A program made the translations under genes and the position numbers. A model generated the notes under the pieces. It saw only the letters and a list, made by a program, of their open reading frames with translations. It ran no database searches and was not told the DNA's origin. Shown piece by piece: positions 1-10,101 of a DNA stretch of 47,269 nt (its first letter is position 1; each line of letters begins with the position of its first letter). The DNA comes from an uncultured Anaerolineae bacterium (GTDB lineage Bacteria; Chloroflexota; Anaerolineae; Anaerolineales; Villigracilaceae): assembly GCA_903854805.1 (NCBI GenBank), contig CAINXK010000147.1, positions 1-47,269 of the forward strand, given 5' to 3'.

Positions 1-742
1 CGATCACTTCGCCGACCGTACCACCCTCATTCTCAGACCACAGAATGTTGATCTTGGGGTTGGCTTGCAGCATGCTCTCGGCCATGGTTGAACCAACATC
101 AGGCATGAAACCTTCCTGATTGGCTACTTCGGTCCACTTGACGCCTTTATCGTTCAGCGCTTTGCGGAAGCCATCACCACGTCGTTTGCAAGCTTCAAAA
201 CGGTCGCACTGCAAAATGCCAATATTAACTTCTTTACCAGCCATGTTCTTGGCCAGCCAACCCACCAGGTATTCACCAGTCTGGAGACCCAGCGAAGTCT
301 GGTCGGTCTCATAGAAAGCAGAAACATACTTGGCAGCATCGGCCTTATTGATACAGGTATTGAAACAAATGATCTTGATGCCCGCATCAAAAGCCTGCTT
401 GATGGCTGCCACCGAGGCGTCTTCTGACTCGGGGGTGATCAGAATGGCATTCACCTTGCGTGCAATATAATCTTCGATGAAGGTGGTTTCTTTGCTGATG
501 TCGTGATCATGAACACTGACCAACAACTCAACACCGGCATCCTTGGCGGCCATTTCCATACCGGTCTGGATGTTCTCGAAGAAACTATCGCGGCCAAAAA
601 GCACTGCACCAATCACGACCTTTTCGACCGCCGCTACGGCAGGAGCCGCGGTTGGCGCTTGAGCTGCAGGGCTTGCGCAAGACGATACCGCTATGGCTAT
701 AAAAAGCAGCCAGGAAAGCCAGGTAAAGCGATTTTTAAACAT
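1..742 (-). CDS. Sugar ABC transporter substrate-binding lipoprotein (partial, C-terminus outside window)
   Basis: The protein reads MFKNRFTWLSWLLF, then a hydrophobic signal segment ending in the lipobox-like SSCA, then an Ala/Pro/Thr linker and a periplasmic binding domain of the RbsB/Peripla_BP_4 type (VVIGAVLFGRDSFF near residue 42, ITPESEDAS near residue 98). It is predicted to be a membrane-anchored receptor that delivers a sugar to an ABC permease. About 247 codons are present and the 3' end is cut by the window edge. The ATG at 742 follows an AGGAGA ribosome site. No permease or ATPase is visible with it; they may lie beyond the edge. The ligand cannot be told from the sequence. Confidence 0.85.
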   Translation of the reverse strand, partial: MFKNRFTWLSWLLFIAIAVSSCASPAAQAPTAAPAVAAVEKVVIGAVLFGRDSFFENIQTGMEMAAKDAGVELLVSVHDHDISKETTFIEDYIARKVNAILITPESEDASVAAIKQAFDAGIKIICFNTCINKADAAKYVSAFYETDQTSLGLQTGEYLVGWLAKNMAGKEVNIGILQCDRFEACKRRGDGFRKALNDKGVKWTEVANQEGFMPDVGSTMAESMLQANPKINILWSENEGGTVGEVI

Positions 743-1043
743 TAGTCAATTCTCCTTTGGATATTCAAACAGATTCATCAGAATAAAGGGCATACTAGAG
801 TTTCCCAACCAAGCGTGTTCTTTATTTTTTGGCCAATAAAGACCTTTTTTCTGGTTCCTCCTTCCAATTTTCGTTCCCAAATGGTTTCAGCGAATTATTC
901 AAAATTTATAAACAAGATTTCGCCATGTGGCACCAATTTCTGGATGAGTTCGGGGGAGCGGATAACCACCACCAAATGCTCAATCACAACCGCTTCCTAT
1001 ACTCTTCCATCCGGATCTCAAAACCGCAAATACCGGAGAATAA
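743..1043. other. Intergenic region upstream of the first binding-protein gene
   Basis: This gap lies between the desaturase stop (1044) and the binding-protein start (742), both on the minus strand. It is AT-rich and holds the ribosome site of the binding-protein gene. It also holds an inverted repeat at 819-842 with arms TCTTTATT and AATAAAGA around an 8-base spacer that contains TTGGCC, which could be an operator. No convincing -35/-10 pair was found. A plus-strand reading frame at 829-1065 starts at TTG without a ribosome site and is not believed. Confidence 0.4.
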
Positions 1044-2039
1044 CTATATTTTCTTTGGCAATTGAGCCACATGCTGATAGGTGGGATCCACTTTTTGCAG
1101 GCGTAATATCGCTATAATCTCTTTCCAAGTCTGAATCAGGCCTACCGGGCAGTCAGGAAGGTCAGATTTTATCTGCTCATGCAATTTTTCCAGGTTATAG
1201 CAGGGCACCGCGGCGTACATGTGGTGCTCGGTATGGTAATTCATGCGCCAATAGACAAAGCTAATAAATGGATTCAGAATAATCGTTCGGCAGCAAAGGC
1301 GGTAATCAGATACATTGTCCTGGAGACCGATATGCTGGGTATTATTGATCAGAAAATAGAGCGCCCCGCCATAAAAAGGAGCCAGTGTGATTAAAACAGG
1401 TATCATCCACAGACCGAAATAAAGAGAAACAACAGCGATCAGTGCATGGCCGATCAAGTGAAAGCGAGTCCAATTAAAAAGGTTCTTTCGTAAGACGGTA
1501 GCACTTGCTGGGAAAAGCGCATTCTCCCACTCGCCTTCCAACCTGCCGAAACTTAATCGAATGTAATTCTTTAGCCTGCCGATAAAGTCCCATGGATTGA
1601 TAAAAGCGGCTTGTAGGAAAAGACCTGCTGTCATCGGAACTGGCAAGACCACTTCGAGATCATCTGGTGGGTTAAGGGTGTACTTATGATGTTCCTGATG
1701 GCTTGCCCAAAAGAAGATAGGGTTATACCAACTCAAAAAGCTGACCAGGTATAAGAAAAATACTCCCAAACGCTTCGATCGAAATACCGTTTTATGGCAG
1801 AGCTCGTGAAAACCATTCGAAAGAAAAGCGTAAAAAGTCCCATGAATATATAAGATTATTAATAATACCCAGATTGGCAGCCGGCCGGCAGCATAAGCCG
1901 CACAGATACCGGTCAACGCGAGCAATCCCAGATGTCCAAGTGTCTGAGCCAGCCCTTTCCAGTCATCCCGTTGATTTAACTCCACCTGCGCTTCGCGTTT
2001 CACCGGGGATCGATACCAATTTATTTTTCGCTCGTTCAT
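1044..2039 (-). CDS. Membrane fatty-acid-desaturase-family protein (stand-alone di-iron desaturase/hydroxylase)
   Basis: The 331-residue integral membrane protein has the three histidine boxes of the FA_desaturase family: HELCH (78-82), HQEHH (114-118) and HTEHH (269-273), plus NTQH (233-236), with hydrophobic stretches between them. It should be an O2-dependent non-haem di-iron desaturase or hydroxylase. It lacks its own electron-transfer domains, unlike the two large fusions at 19.6 and 37.5 kb. The ATG at 2039 was chosen over an upstream ATG (2129) because it follows GGAG at 7 bases and because the upstream codons overlap the promoter. A strong promoter with an operator on its start site lies at 2088-2136. 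The substrate is unknown; a role outside lipid metabolism is possible given the co-regulated genes. Confidence 0.85.
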   Translation of the reverse strand: MNERKINWYRSPVKREAQVELNQRDDWKGLAQTLGHLGLLALTGICAAYAAGRLPIWVLLIILYIHGTFYAFLSNGFHELCHKTVFRSKRLGVFFLYLVSFLSWYNPIFFWASHQEHHKYTLNPPDDLEVVLPVPMTAGLFLQAAFINPWDFIGRLKNYIRLSFGRLEGEWENALFPASATVLRKNLFNWTRFHLIGHALIAVVSLYFGLWMIPVLITLAPFYGGALYFLINNTQHIGLQDNVSDYRLCCRTIILNPFISFVYWRMNYHTEHHMYAAVPCYNLEKLHEQIKSDLPDCPVGLIQTWKEIIAILRLQKVDPTYQHVAQLPKKI

Positions 2040-2087
2040 TGAAACTCCAAATATCGCTAAACCGAAATTAATCTGGCCCGAATATTT

Positions 2088-2108
2088 TGTTGATTGTTTC
2101 AATAAACA
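2088..2108 (-). promoter_or_regulatory. Operator, copy 1 (inverted repeat over desaturase start site)
   Basis: On the minus strand the site reads TGTTTATTG-AAA-CAATCAACA: 9-base arms with one mismatch around 3 central bases. It abuts the -10 hexamer and covers the expected start site, the classic position for a repressor. The same sequence recurs at 10377-10403 and a close, fully symmetrical version at 10102-10128. Its likely ligand is the ROK repressor encoded at 2410-3672 (inference from position and from the AT-rich palindromic style of ROK operators). Confidence 0.75.
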
Positions 2109-2136
2109 TATTACATGACAGTAAAACAAATGTCAA
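2108..2136 (-). promoter_or_regulatory. Sigma70-type promoter of the desaturase gene
   Basis: On the minus strand the -35 is TTGACA (2131-2136), the spacer is exactly 17 bases and the -10 is TAATAT (2108-2113). The predicted start is near 2101, giving a leader of about 60 nt. The first bases of the spacer (TTT) are shared with the dppB and phyH promoters. Confidence 0.8.
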
Positions 2137-2341
2137 GTACCAACCTCAGGGTTGTTAGCCCCAATATTGGCAATTCATCATCTTACTGATTTTAAAGCGT
2201 TGAAAGGTACCAACTGCTAGAAACACAACCATTCAGGGAATAACCCAATCTCAACCTCCCTATATTTTTCGCGGAATATGCCTACCTGATTAGCTTCGAG
2301 CACCGCTGTTACCCATCAATCGCTCGACATTCTTGCAATAA

Positions 2342-2377
2342 AAAAACATCTCCCGGACAGTATCGGATGATGTTTTT
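2342..2377 (-). terminator. Rho-independent terminator of the ROK regulator gene
   Basis: The arms AAAAACATC (2342-2350) and GATGTTTTT (2369-2377) enclose an inner CCG/CGG pair, with an A-run on one side and T-runs on the other. It lies about 30 bases past the ROK stop codon. On the minus strand the hairpin is followed by seven Ts. The A/T flanks would let it work in both directions. Confidence 0.65.
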
Positions 2378-2409
2378 ATCTTCAATTCTTCATTTTTCCC
2401 ATAACGATT

Positions 2410-3672
2410 TTAGCTTTTTTCACTCACCGCGGGATGAAATTCTGGGTTTTGAAATAACTCCCGCAACACCAGCGAAAACGCCCCAATCACGGGTGCATTC
2501 ACGCCCAGTTCGCTCATCATCACCGGAAGCTTTTGTTCGCTGCGAGAAATAGCCCGCCGGTCAACGTAATCCTGAACAACCGGCAAGATAATCTCGCCAA
2601 CCAGGCTAATTTTCCCACCCAGAATTACCGCCTGCGGATCAAACGAATTGATGACATTGACCACCGCCACGCCCAAGGCCTGAGCCATTCCCAAAATAGC
2701 TTCGTTTGCAACTGCATCACCTTGCAAAGCCGCCTGCGCGACTGATTCAAAGCTGATCCGGTTCAAATCGTTATCTATCAAGTCGCTCACCAGGCTTTTC
2801 CGACCAGCCAGCAGTGCATCGCGCACCACACTTTCAGCCGCATGCGGAGAAGCATAAAGCTCCAGGCAGCCGGTATTTCCACAAGCACAGATCGGACCGT
2901 TGCGATCGATGGTCGTATGACCAATTTCACCCGCGATATCATGCTGACCCCGATAAATATCGCCATTAATCACCACACCACCACCTACACCATCCTCAAC
3001 CAGGATAAAGACAAAGTTGTCCAGGTTGCGCCCTGCCCCAAACCACTTTTCAGCCAGGGCAGCACTGTTGGCATCATTGTCTAGAAAAGTTGTAAAACCC
3101 GTTTTTTCTTCAATGATTTTCCGAACCGGAAAACTGTTCCAACCTGGAAAATTAGGCGGTGCAATCAAAATTCCACGCCCAGCATCCAGTGGTCCAGGAG
3201 CAGAGATTCCGATACCCAGGATTGTCCGGCGCTCCACACCTGATTTCTTGATCAAAGTCTCAATCACTTCCAACAGAGCCGGCAAGCTGGCGTCAATTGG
3301 GTTGGCCAAAAAGGAAGAACTGGTCGTGTGGATGACCGGGTCATGTAAATCCAGATCGGTGAGAAGGCCCTGGATGTTGTGGCGTGCCAGGCGTACCGCA
3401 AGAATATTCCCAATCATGGAATGGATTCGCAGCAACGAACTACGCCGTCCAACCCGCGCTTCTCCAGCACCAGCGTCCTCGATCAGACCGCGTTCAAGTA
3501 GTTCACGGGTGATATGAGTCAGTGTTGCCGGATTTAGTCCGGTTTGTTTTGCAAGGTCCGCACGCGATATGGCACTTGCTTCACGGATAGCGCGAAAAAC
3601 AACCGCCCGATTTAGCAGTTTAATGTCTTTTAGATTGCTTCCAGACTGTGTTACTGGCGTGATGTGTTTCAT
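2410..3672 (-). CDS. ROK-family transcriptional repressor (XylR/NagC type)
   Basis: The 420-residue protein has an N-terminal winged helix-turn-helix (about residues 15-75, including ISRADLAKQTGLNPATLTH). A ROK sugar-kinase-like domain follows, with GIGISAPGPLD, a LDNDANSAAL segment, EDGVGGGVV, and the zinc motif GHTT...CACGNTGCLE. ROK regulators bind AT-rich palindromes and are released by a sugar or sugar phosphate. The gene lies 183 bases after dppF on the same strand and may also be read from that operon. It sits between two of the three operons that carry the shared palindrome (2088, 10102, 10377), so it is the best candidate for their repressor. The start at 3672 is preceded by AAGGA. 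The effector is unknown. Confidence 0.9.
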   Translation of the reverse strand: MKHITPVTQSGSNLKDIKLLNRAVVFRAIREASAISRADLAKQTGLNPATLTHITRELLERGLIEDAGAGEARVGRRSSLLRIHSMIGNILAVRLARHNIQGLLTDLDLHDPVIHTTSSSFLANPIDASLPALLEVIETLIKKSGVERRTILGIGISAPGPLDAGRGILIAPPNFPGWNSFPVRKIIEEKTGFTTFLDNDANSAALAEKWFGAGRNLDNFVFILVEDGVGGGVVINGDIYRGQHDIAGEIGHTTIDRNGPICACGNTGCLELYASPHAAESVVRDALLAGRKSLVSDLIDNDLNRISFESVAQAALQGDAVANEAILGMAQALGVAVVNVINSFDPQAVILGGKISLVGEIILPVVQDYVDRRAISRSEQKLPVMMSELGVNAPVIGAFSLVLRELFQNPEFHPAVSEKS

Positions 3673-3855
3673 GCGTATTCCTTAGGTAGTTGGGATATTT
3701 GCATTTTTGGTCTCAATGATTGATTCTCTGGTCGAACTCTAAAAATCTCTGCCCCACAAAAGGACGGTCCATATTCTACCTAAAAAATAAATAATTCCAA
3801 ATACAAATTGACCAGCCGCTCCTGGAAACCCGAATTCAGCAAAACACCTAACTTT

Positions 3856-4851
3856 TCATGGCGCAGCAAAAAAACAGGCAACAAAATGGTCAGGTAATAT
3901 TTCGCGCAGCTCGGGTTGGCTTTGGGCGCACTCAGGTTTGGCAATTGGACAGCGGGTCCGAAAGCGACAGCCTGAGGGTGGGTTGACTGGCGAAGGGATC
4001 TCCCCTTTTAAGATCGTCCGGTTCCGTTGCTCCTCGATAAAGGGATCCGGAATATTTACTGCCGAGAGTAAAGCGCTGGTATAGGGATGCAGCGGGTTAC
4101 GGTAGAACTCATTCTTTCGGGCTACTTCGACAATCACACCCAAATACATCACCACTACACGGTCGCAGATATGTCGTACCATCGACAGGTCGTGCGAAAT
4201 AAACAAATAAGTCAGGCTAAATTTCTGTTGCAGTTCCACCAACAAATTGACAATTTGAGCCTGGATTGATACATCCAGTGCTGAAATTGGTTCATCACAC
4301 ACAATCAATTCGGGCTGCAGTGCCAGAGCCCGCGCAATCCCAATCCGCTGGCGCTGTCCGCCAGAAAATTCGTGTGGGTAACGATTGACGTAAGCCGGAT
4401 TCAACTTCACCAAATCCAACAATTCCGCCACTCGATCTTCGATATCCTTACGGGATTTGTTTTGGTTATTGACCACCAATGGGTCACTGATGATCTCCCC
4501 AACGGTCATACGCGAATTCAAACTGGCATACGGATCCTGGAAGATCATTTGCATCCGGCGCCGAAATTTGCGCAGATCAGTAAGAGAAAGATTGGTCAGG
4601 TCTGTCCCATCAAAAACTACTGACCCAGAAGTAGGGCGATAGAGTTGGAGAATCGTTCGACCTGCGGTGGATTTTCCACAGCCCGATTCACCTACTAACC
4701 CCAGGGTTTCGCCTCTGTACAGATTGAAAGAAATCCCATCCACCGCATGAACCAGGTTGGTTTTCCTACGGAAAAAACCGTCATTGCTGTGAACCGGAAA
4801 ATGTTTTACCAGATTATCTACTTGCAGTAAAACTTCAGAAGAAGTGGTCAT
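3856..4851 (-). CDS. Oligopeptide/dipeptide-type ABC transporter ATP-binding protein (DppF/OppF-like)
   Basis: The 331-residue cytoplasmic ATPase has Walker [10 protein letters not shown], the Q-loop region [11 protein letters not shown], signature [15 protein letters not shown], Walker [13 protein letters not shown] and the switch ISHDLS. Its C-terminal oligo_HPY region ends with a cluster of cysteines ([15 protein letters not shown]). It pairs with DppD to energise the importer. The start at 4851 ([10 protein letters not shown]) overlaps the dppD stop as ATGA, which implies translational coupling and is preferred to the upstream ATG at 4941. It is the last transport gene of the dppB-C-A-D-F operon. 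Confidence 0.92.
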   Translation of the reverse strand: MTTSSEVLLQVDNLVKHFPVHSNDGFFRRKTNLVHAVDGISFNLYRGETLGLVGESGCGKSTAGRTILQLYRPTSGSVVFDGTDLTNLSLTDLRKFRRRMQMIFQDPYASLNSRMTVGEIISDPLVVNNQNKSRKDIEDRVAELLDLVKLNPAYVNRYPHEFSGGQRQRIGIARALALQPELIVCDEPISALDVSIQAQIVNLLVELQQKFSLTYLFISHDLSMVRHICDRVVVMYLGVIVEVARKNEFYRNPLHPYTSALLSAVNIPDPFIEEQRNRTILKGEIPSPVNPPSGCRFRTRCPIAKPECAQSQPELREILPDHFVACFFAAP

Positions 4852-5840
4852 GCTTGTGCACTCCGGAATTTGGGCTTGACCCAGCAAGCCACACGATGGC
4901 CCGGGGTTATTTCTTCCAGAATCGGGTTTGCCTGGCGGCATGCTTCAGTCACATAGCTGCATCGCAGGGCAAAAGGGCAAAAAGCTGGCTTCTGATGCAG
5001 GACGGGCGGAGCGCCATCGATGGAAACCAGCGGCTCACGTAAATCATAGTCCAGCCTGGGCAGGCTGCCCAACAAACCGAGCGTGTATGGGTGCTGTGGG
5101 TTACGGAACAGTTCCTTAACAGGCGCTTCTTCAATGAAATACCCCCCGTACATCACGATTACCCGGCGGGCCAGATTGGCGATAATCCCCAGGTCATGGG
5201 TGATCCAGATGATGGTCATTCCCAATTCATCGCGCAGGGTTTTCACAAGTTCAAGGATTTGGGCCTGAATGGTTACGTCCAGGGCCGTGGTTGGCTCATC
5301 GGCGATCAGAATTTGCGGTTTGCAAGACAGCGCCATAGCGATCATAGCCCGCTGGCGCATTCCACCTGAGAACTGGTGCGGATAATCGCGCAAACGGTCC
5401 TTGGCTTTGGGAATCCCGACCATATCCAGCAGTTCCTCGGCGCGCTTATTGGCCTGTTCGTGGCTCAGACCGAGGTGAACTTCGATGGTCTCGGTAATTT
5501 GCCGGCCAATGGTCAGCACAGGGTTTAATGAAGTCATCGGGTCCTGAAAGATCATGCCGATCTGCGCTCCACGAATTTTCTGGAGCTGCACCTCGTTCAT
5601 CTTCAGCAGATCTTGCCCATGAAACATAGCCGTTCCAGCGCTGATTTTTCCTGGCGGAGTAGGCACCAGGCCAAGGATTGAAAGCATGGTAATGCTTTTT
5701 CCGCAACCACTTTCGCCGACAAGCCCGATGGTCTCGCCATTCTCGACGCTGAACGATACGCCGTTAACGGCATAGACCGTCCCGTCCGGCGTGATAAATT
5801 GGGTTTCCAATCCTCGCACTTCCAACAGCACATTATCCAT
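4848..5840 (-). CDS. Oligopeptide/dipeptide-type ABC transporter ATP-binding protein (DppD/OppD-like)
   Basis: The 330-residue ATPase has Walker [21 protein letters not shown], signature [15 protein letters not shown], Walker [13 protein letters not shown] and the switch WITHDLG, then the oligo_HPY C-terminal region with CPFALRC. It is the partner of the DppF-like ATPase, with which it overlaps by four bases. It lies 104 bases after the binding-protein gene; a hairpin between them (5871-5908) could lower its expression relative to the binding protein. Confidence 0.92.
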   Translation of the reverse strand: MDNVLLEVRGLETQFITPDGTVYAVNGVSFSVENGETIGLVGESGCGKSITMLSILGLVPTPPGKISAGTAMFHGQDLLKMNEVQLQKIRGAQIGMIFQDPMTSLNPVLTIGRQITETIEVHLGLSHEQANKRAEELLDMVGIPKAKDRLRDYPHQFSGGMRQRAMIAMALSCKPQILIADEPTTALDVTIQAQILELVKTLRDELGMTIIWITHDLGIIANLARRVIVMYGGYFIEEAPVKELFRNPQHPYTLGLLGSLPRLDYDLREPLVSIDGAPPVLHQKPAFCPFALRCSYVTEACRQANPILEEITPGHRVACWVKPKFRSAQA

Positions 5841-5870
5841 AGCAACCCACTTCGTGATGATTATAAAAAT

Positions 5871-5908
5871 GAGACGCAGGGGAGTAAAAAAGCTCCCCCC
5901 TGCGTCTC
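5871..5908 (-). terminator. Intercistronic hairpin after the peptide-type binding-protein gene
   Basis: The arms GAGACGCAGGGG (5871-5882) and CCCCTGCGTCTC (5897-5908) form a perfect 12-bp stem. On the minus strand it is followed by ATTTTTAT. It lies between the binding-protein stop and dppD. It may act as a partial terminator or RNA stabiliser that keeps the receptor more abundant than the ATPases. Confidence 0.65.
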
Positions 5909-5944
5909 GTTCGCTCTGTTTACAACAGGTGGTAGGTCGTCATG

Positions 5945-7789
5945 CTATTTGCGTGAAGCTGGGACATCGTTTGAAACATAAAGTGTGTACACCAGCATGC
6001 ATCCCGATTCAATGAAAGGCCAGTGCCAGGCAGCTACACCAGTCTGATCAGCATCCAACTCGGAACCCTTCATGTAAGGCTTGTAGATGGCACCAGGGGT
6101 GACGTGGTAGATAAATACACCACCTGCATCGCTAACCAGTATTTTTTCTGCATCCTTGAACATCTGGTCGCGCTTGGCGGTATCTCCGACCATGGATGTA
6201 GCATCGGATACCATTTTGTCAAACTCAGGATTCTTCCAGGCATGTCGCCCAGTGGAGTTCCAGATGCCCAACATGTTGGACTGATCAAGATAGTCGAAAC
6301 CGTACGAAAGGAAGTAGAACGGCAGCTTGTGGGCATTAAGCGTATCCATAAATAACTTGGTTTCTTTATTGGATACTTCAACATTGATTCCCAAGTTTTC
6401 CTTAAGCATGGAACCAATAGCAGCCGCGATGGCCTTGTTCAGATCAGATTCGTTGCGGGTCCACAATTCAATGCTCGGGAAACCCTTACCATCCGGGTAA
6501 CCAGCTTCAGCCAGCAGCGCTTTTGCTGCAGCAACATCGAATTTGTTAATATCCAGCGCTTTCAGTTCTTCGCTGTTCGAGCCGGGGAAGCCGGGCATCA
6601 GGAATGAATAAGCCGCATTACCCTGGCGCTTGACGATATTCTGAATAATGCTGTCGCGGTCGATGGCCTTGGCAATTGCCTGGCGCACCTTGAGATCACT
6701 AAAAGGTTTCTCGAAGGTATTGAAGCCCAGGTAGTACGTACGGAAATCACCATAGCCAGGGTGGTATTCTTTGCTAAGCTGTGCATCATTAGAGATCAGA
6801 TCCACATCGGCCGGGGAGAACCACTGGGTATGGTCGATTTCACCATTCTGGTAAGCGCGGAATTCGTTTGAGGTTTCGCTAAAGGTGTAGTAGATATTTT
6901 CGATATATGGTTTGAGCTTGCCGCTATAATTCTTGTTGGGCCCAAAACTCATGCCCTTACCCTTTGTCCAGTCCGTCAAAACCCACGGGGATGATGAAAC
7001 GGAGGTTGCTGGCGTGTTGTTGTAATATTCGCCGCTTTTCTCAAAATTGATCTTGCTGATAGGGCGAATATCCAGGGCTTTGGATGGGAAGTAGGGGGAC
7101 GGAGCGGTTGTAATGAACTGAACGGTAAATTCGTCCACTTTCTTTACACCAATTTCAGTCAGGGCCACTTTACCGGCGATGGCTTGTTCCCAATTCACAA
7201 TATCGGTCCAAAACCAGGCGAAATCCCAGGCATGCTTGGGGTCGGCCTGATATTGGAATGTAAAGACCACATCATCCGCGGTAACAGGATTGCCATCGCT
7301 CCAGGTCAGTTTCGGATCCATGTGGAAGGTCCAGGTCATGCCATCCGCAGAAACTTCCCAGCTCAATGCGCCACCAGGAAGAATTTCGAAGTTTTTGTTG
7401 ATCAGAACAAAGGGCGTGCTCAAAAGGTCAGACGCGGAACTAACCGGGCGCTTGTAAACGCTGTTAGCAAAATCGGTGGTTGTTCCTTCCGGGCCCTGGA
7501 GCCGCAGGAATTGTTGGCTCAATGGAGCGGCATCTGCTGGCAGGGTCACACCAAAAGCATTGACCACCGCACTGGGAGCAACCGTATTAGCGGCTTGAGG
7601 TTCAGCAGTCGCAGCCGGGGCAGCTGTGGCGCCAATTGTAACGGGGGTGTAAGTCGGTAAGATCGGCATCGCAGTATTTACAACTGGCTGCGCGGGTGCA
7701 TCTGCAGGACCGCAGGCAGTAAGGACCATGGAAACCATGATCAACAGAGTAAAAATCGTCCAGAGTTTCGATTTCGATTGGGTCAACAT
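5945..7789 (-). CDS. Peptide/oligosaccharide-type ABC transporter substrate-binding lipoprotein (SBP_bac_5 family)
   Basis: The 614-residue lipoprotein has a signal segment ending in the lipobox LTAC, a Pro/Ala/Thr linker to about residue 70, then an SBP_bac_5 (OppA/DppA-like) domain with WTFHMDPKLTWSDGNPVTADDV and ALDINKFDVAAAKALLAEAGYPDG. The start at 7789 (MLTQSKSK) follows AAGGAGA and is preferred to an upstream in-frame ATG at 7858. Members of this family carry peptides but also oligosaccharides, nickel or opines, so the ligand is open. In a ROK-regulated operon a sugar-containing ligand is quite possible. Confidence 0.9.
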   Translation of the reverse strand: MLTQSKSKLWTIFTLLIMVSMVLTACGPADAPAQPVVNTAMPILPTYTPVTIGATAAPAATAEPQAANTVAPSAVVNAFGVTLPADAAPLSQQFLRLQGPEGTTTDFANSVYKRPVSSASDLLSTPFVLINKNFEILPGGALSWEVSADGMTWTFHMDPKLTWSDGNPVTADDVVFTFQYQADPKHAWDFAWFWTDIVNWEQAIAGKVALTEIGVKKVDEFTVQFITTAPSPYFPSKALDIRPISKINFEKSGEYYNNTPATSVSSSPWVLTDWTKGKGMSFGPNKNYSGKLKPYIENIYYTFSETSNEFRAYQNGEIDHTQWFSPADVDLISNDAQLSKEYHPGYGDFRTYYLGFNTFEKPFSDLKVRQAIAKAIDRDSIIQNIVKRQGNAAYSFLMPGFPGSNSEELKALDINKFDVAAAKALLAEAGYPDGKGFPSIELWTRNESDLNKAIAAAIGSMLKENLGINVEVSNKETKLFMDTLNAHKLPFYFLSYGFDYLDQSNMLGIWNSTGRHAWKNPEFDKMVSDATSMVGDTAKRDQMFKDAEKILVSDAGGVFIYHVTPGAIYKPYMKGSELDADQTGVAAWHWPFIESGCMLVYTLYVSNDVPASRK

Positions 7790-7959
7790 TTCTTCTCCTT
7801 GATAAACTATATGTAGCGCTTGGGTAAAGGTAACCGCTTGCAGCCTGGCTGGGGCCATGGGAGCGTAGCTAAAAAATGAAGCCAGTGTTTCCTCTCGCGT
7901 TATGAATTTTATGTTTGGTTAAACTTTCCAGGTTTGACAAGATTTGAAATCAATCTCGA

Positions 7960-8850
7960 TCATTGGTTATACATTGTTGGGTCGAGCGCATCCCGAAGCC
8001 CATCGCCCAAAAAATTAAAACTGAGCATGGCCAGAGCAATGGTCAGCGTGGGAAACAGCCCCAGATACCAATAAACTCGGATATAACCCAGGCTGTCACT
8101 GACCATCTTGCCCCAACTGGGAATAGGGTCGTTAATGCCGACTCCAAGAAAACTGAGGCCTGCCTCTGCAAAAATAGCGTTGGGAATCCCCAAAGCCAGC
8201 ATGATAATCAGCGGGGGTAATGCGTGCGGCAGCAAGTGGCGCAGGATCACCCGCCAGTCACTCGCGCCATAAGAGCGTGCTGCCGTCACAAACTCACGTT
8301 CACGCAGCGCCAAAAATTGTCCACGCGTCAACCGGCAGACCTCAATCCAACTGGTAGCCCCAATCGCCAGTATCACATTGGGTAGACCAGTCCCGAGGAT
8401 GCTCATCAAGAAGATCGCGAACAAAAAGCCAGGAAAGGCAGTCATCACTTCCAATAATCGCGTAATCACAAAGTCTACCCAGCCACCTCGCAACCCGGCC
8501 AGCGCACCAAGCGGCAAGCCGATCCCAAAGGCGATCAGCTGTACCGAGAAGCCTACGAACAGCGAAGTACGTGCCCCATAAATGATCAGGCTTAGCACAT
8601 CCCTACCGATCGGGTCTGTCCCAAAAGGATGGGCCAGGCTCGGAAAGCGCAGGTTTGTAGCCAGGTTAGCGTGGAAATAGGAAAATGGGGCCAGAATATC
8701 TGCAAAAAGCGCCATAACGATAAATAGAATCACGACAATTAACCCAGCTGTTGCCAGCTTGTTCCTCAAGAAAGATCGCCTGGCATCCTGCCATAATGTC
8801 CGATTTTGTGTAGTTGATGCATCCGTACTGGTCAAAGATGAAATGCTCAT
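7960..8850 (-). CDS. Oligopeptide/dipeptide-type ABC transporter permease (DppC/OppC-like)
   Basis: The 296-residue inner-membrane protein has an N-terminal OppC_N-like segment ([17 protein letters not shown]) and a BPD_transp_1 domain. Features are [14 protein letters not shown] in the periplasmic part and the coupling-helix region [21 protein letters not shown]. About six membrane segments are expected. It forms the channel with the DppB-like permease, with which it overlaps by four bases (ATGA). Confidence 0.92.
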   Translation of the reverse strand: MSISSLTSTDASTTQNRTLWQDARRSFLRNKLATAGLIVVILFIVMALFADILAPFSYFHANLATNLRFPSLAHPFGTDPIGRDVLSLIIYGARTSLFVGFSVQLIAFGIGLPLGALAGLRGGWVDFVITRLLEVMTAFPGFLFAIFLMSILGTGLPNVILAIGATSWIEVCRLTRGQFLALREREFVTAARSYGASDWRVILRHLLPHALPPLIIMLALGIPNAIFAEAGLSFLGVGINDPIPSWGKMVSDSLGYIRVYWYLGLFPTLTIALAMLSFNFLGDGLRDALDPTMYNQ

Positions 8851-9782
8851 ACATTGCCTCTGTCAGTCAGACGCACCCGTGGGTCAATAAATGTGTAGAG
8901 GATATCGGTAATAATGTAAGTGATCCCCCACAAAAAAGCCGCCAGAAGCATGGTCGCCATGATCATGGGGTAGTCCCGATTGAACGTGCTGGTGACAAAG
9001 TAACGCCCCAGCCCTGGAATTCGGAAAACAGCTTCGATGAAAATAGACCCTGTGGCGATATCCGGGATTTTAGGGCCCAGAACTGTGATCATTGGGATCA
9101 AAGCATTCTTTAACACATGTCTGAAGATGATCGTATTACGCTTCAAACCTTTCGCCCGCGCGGTGCGAACGTAATCGGCGTGTAGCGCCTCCAATGTGTT
9201 TACCCGCGTATAGCGAGCGACCATGGCTGTAGGTCCAAGCGAGTAAACAATGACCGGCAAAATATAGTGTTGCGGCTCACCCCAGCCGCCGGTGGGCAGC
9301 CAATGCAAACCGACCGAGAAGATAAGTATCAGCCAGATGGCGACCACAAAACTCGGCACAGCAAATCCAAGCGTTGCCAGGGTAGTCACAAAATAATCGA
9401 TCCACGAATTTTGATTGATCGCTGCAACAATCCCCAGCATTAGACCCAGGCTGTAAGAAATTAAAATAACCACCCCCGCAAGCTGCAAAGTGGCTGGCCA
9501 AACACGGGCGATCAACCCGATCACAGTTTCATTGGGGCTTTGAAAAGGAATCCCAAAATCAAGATGTACCGCGCTCCACATGTAACGCAAATACTGTTCC
9601 CAAACTGGTTTGTCCAGGCCGTACTTACGCAAAATATTTGCCTTCGCTTCCGCTGGCAGCGGCTGCTTGGTCTCGTCGAACGGCCCCCCCGGCACCGCAT
9701 GCATCAGTGAAAATGTAATCATCGAAACAAGTACAAAGGCAATCAATAACCCACCAAGGCGTCCAAGAATATAACGACCCAT
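8847..9782 (-). CDS. Oligopeptide/dipeptide-type ABC transporter permease (DppB/OppB-like), first gene of operon
   Basis: The 311-residue inner-membrane protein starts [16 protein letters not shown], has the periplasmic DppB motif [12 protein letters not shown] and a BPD_transp_1 domain with the coupling motif [22 protein letters not shown]. It heads the operon dppB-dppC-SBP-dppD-dppF. Its promoter and operator lie more than 300 bases upstream (10102-10155), which implies a long leader of about 335 nt. Confidence 0.92.
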   Translation of the reverse strand: MGRYILGRLGGLLIAFVLVSMITFSLMHAVPGGPFDETKQPLPAEAKANILRKYGLDKPVWEQYLRYMWSAVHLDFGIPFQSPNETVIGLIARVWPATLQLAGVVILISYSLGLMLGIVAAINQNSWIDYFVTTLATLGFAVPSFVVAIWLILIFSVGLHWLPTGGWGEPQHYILPVIVYSLGPTAMVARYTRVNTLEALHADYVRTARAKGLKRNTIIFRHVLKNALIPMITVLGPKIPDIATGSIFIEAVFRIPGLGRYFVTSTFNRDYPMIMATMLLAAFLWGITYIITDILYTFIDPRVRLTDRGNV

Positions 9783-9860
9783 ATAACCTCATTTCTTATC
9801 TAAGCCAGAAGCATAAATACCTGGTTCGATGATTTTATATTAGAACAAACTGGAGGAAAA

Positions 9861-9882
9861 ACGGCACTATTGCAAATACCGT
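9861..9882 (-). terminator. Possible attenuator hairpin in the dppB leader
   Basis: On the minus strand ACGG-TATT, a TGC loop, then AATA-GTG-CCGT is followed by TTTTT. The stem is short and has a 3-base bulge, so it is weak. It lies about 80 bases before the dppB start codon. Confidence 0.25.
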
Positions 9883-10081
9883 CTTTTCTGTCACATCTAT
9901 TGGGGTTTATGTGATTGTTATTTTTAGCCGATTTTATACGAGCCTCTTGGTTGCCCTAGCCTGAATTTTGCAATTTACCGAAGGCCTTTGCCAGGCACTA
10001 TGGCTGCCATCATCAACCTATCTTCGATACAGAAATCCAATAAGTTGATCTCGCTCACCATCATGATACCAAGTTGGTGAT

Positions 10082-10100
10082 GTAATATTATAAATATTAC
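10082..10100. promoter_or_regulatory. AT-rich perfect palindrome beside the dppB promoter
   Basis: GTAATATT-ATA-AATATTAC is a perfect inverted repeat with 8-base arms and 3 central bases, 1 base from the operator at 10102. It could be an accessory protein site within the transcribed leader. Confidence 0.35.
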
Positions 10101-10101
10101 C

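Larger units (their letters stand above)
2040..2409. other. Intergenic region with desaturase promoter/operator and ROK terminator
   Basis: This 370-base gap separates the ROK gene stop (2410) from the desaturase start (2039). It contains, in minus-strand order, a terminator hairpin (2342-2377), a stretch of about 200 bases where nothing is recognised, the desaturase promoter (2108-2136), its operator (2088-2108) and a leader of about 60 nt. Confidence 0.6.

Noticed and set aside
829..1065. 78-codon plus-strand frame in the gap before the first binding-protein gene
   Set aside because: It starts at TTG, has no ribosome site, runs into the desaturase gene on the other strand and matches no family I know.
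9975..10064. 29-codon frame in the dppB leader as a leader peptide
   Set aside because: It has no ribosome site and no run of repeated regulatory codons.
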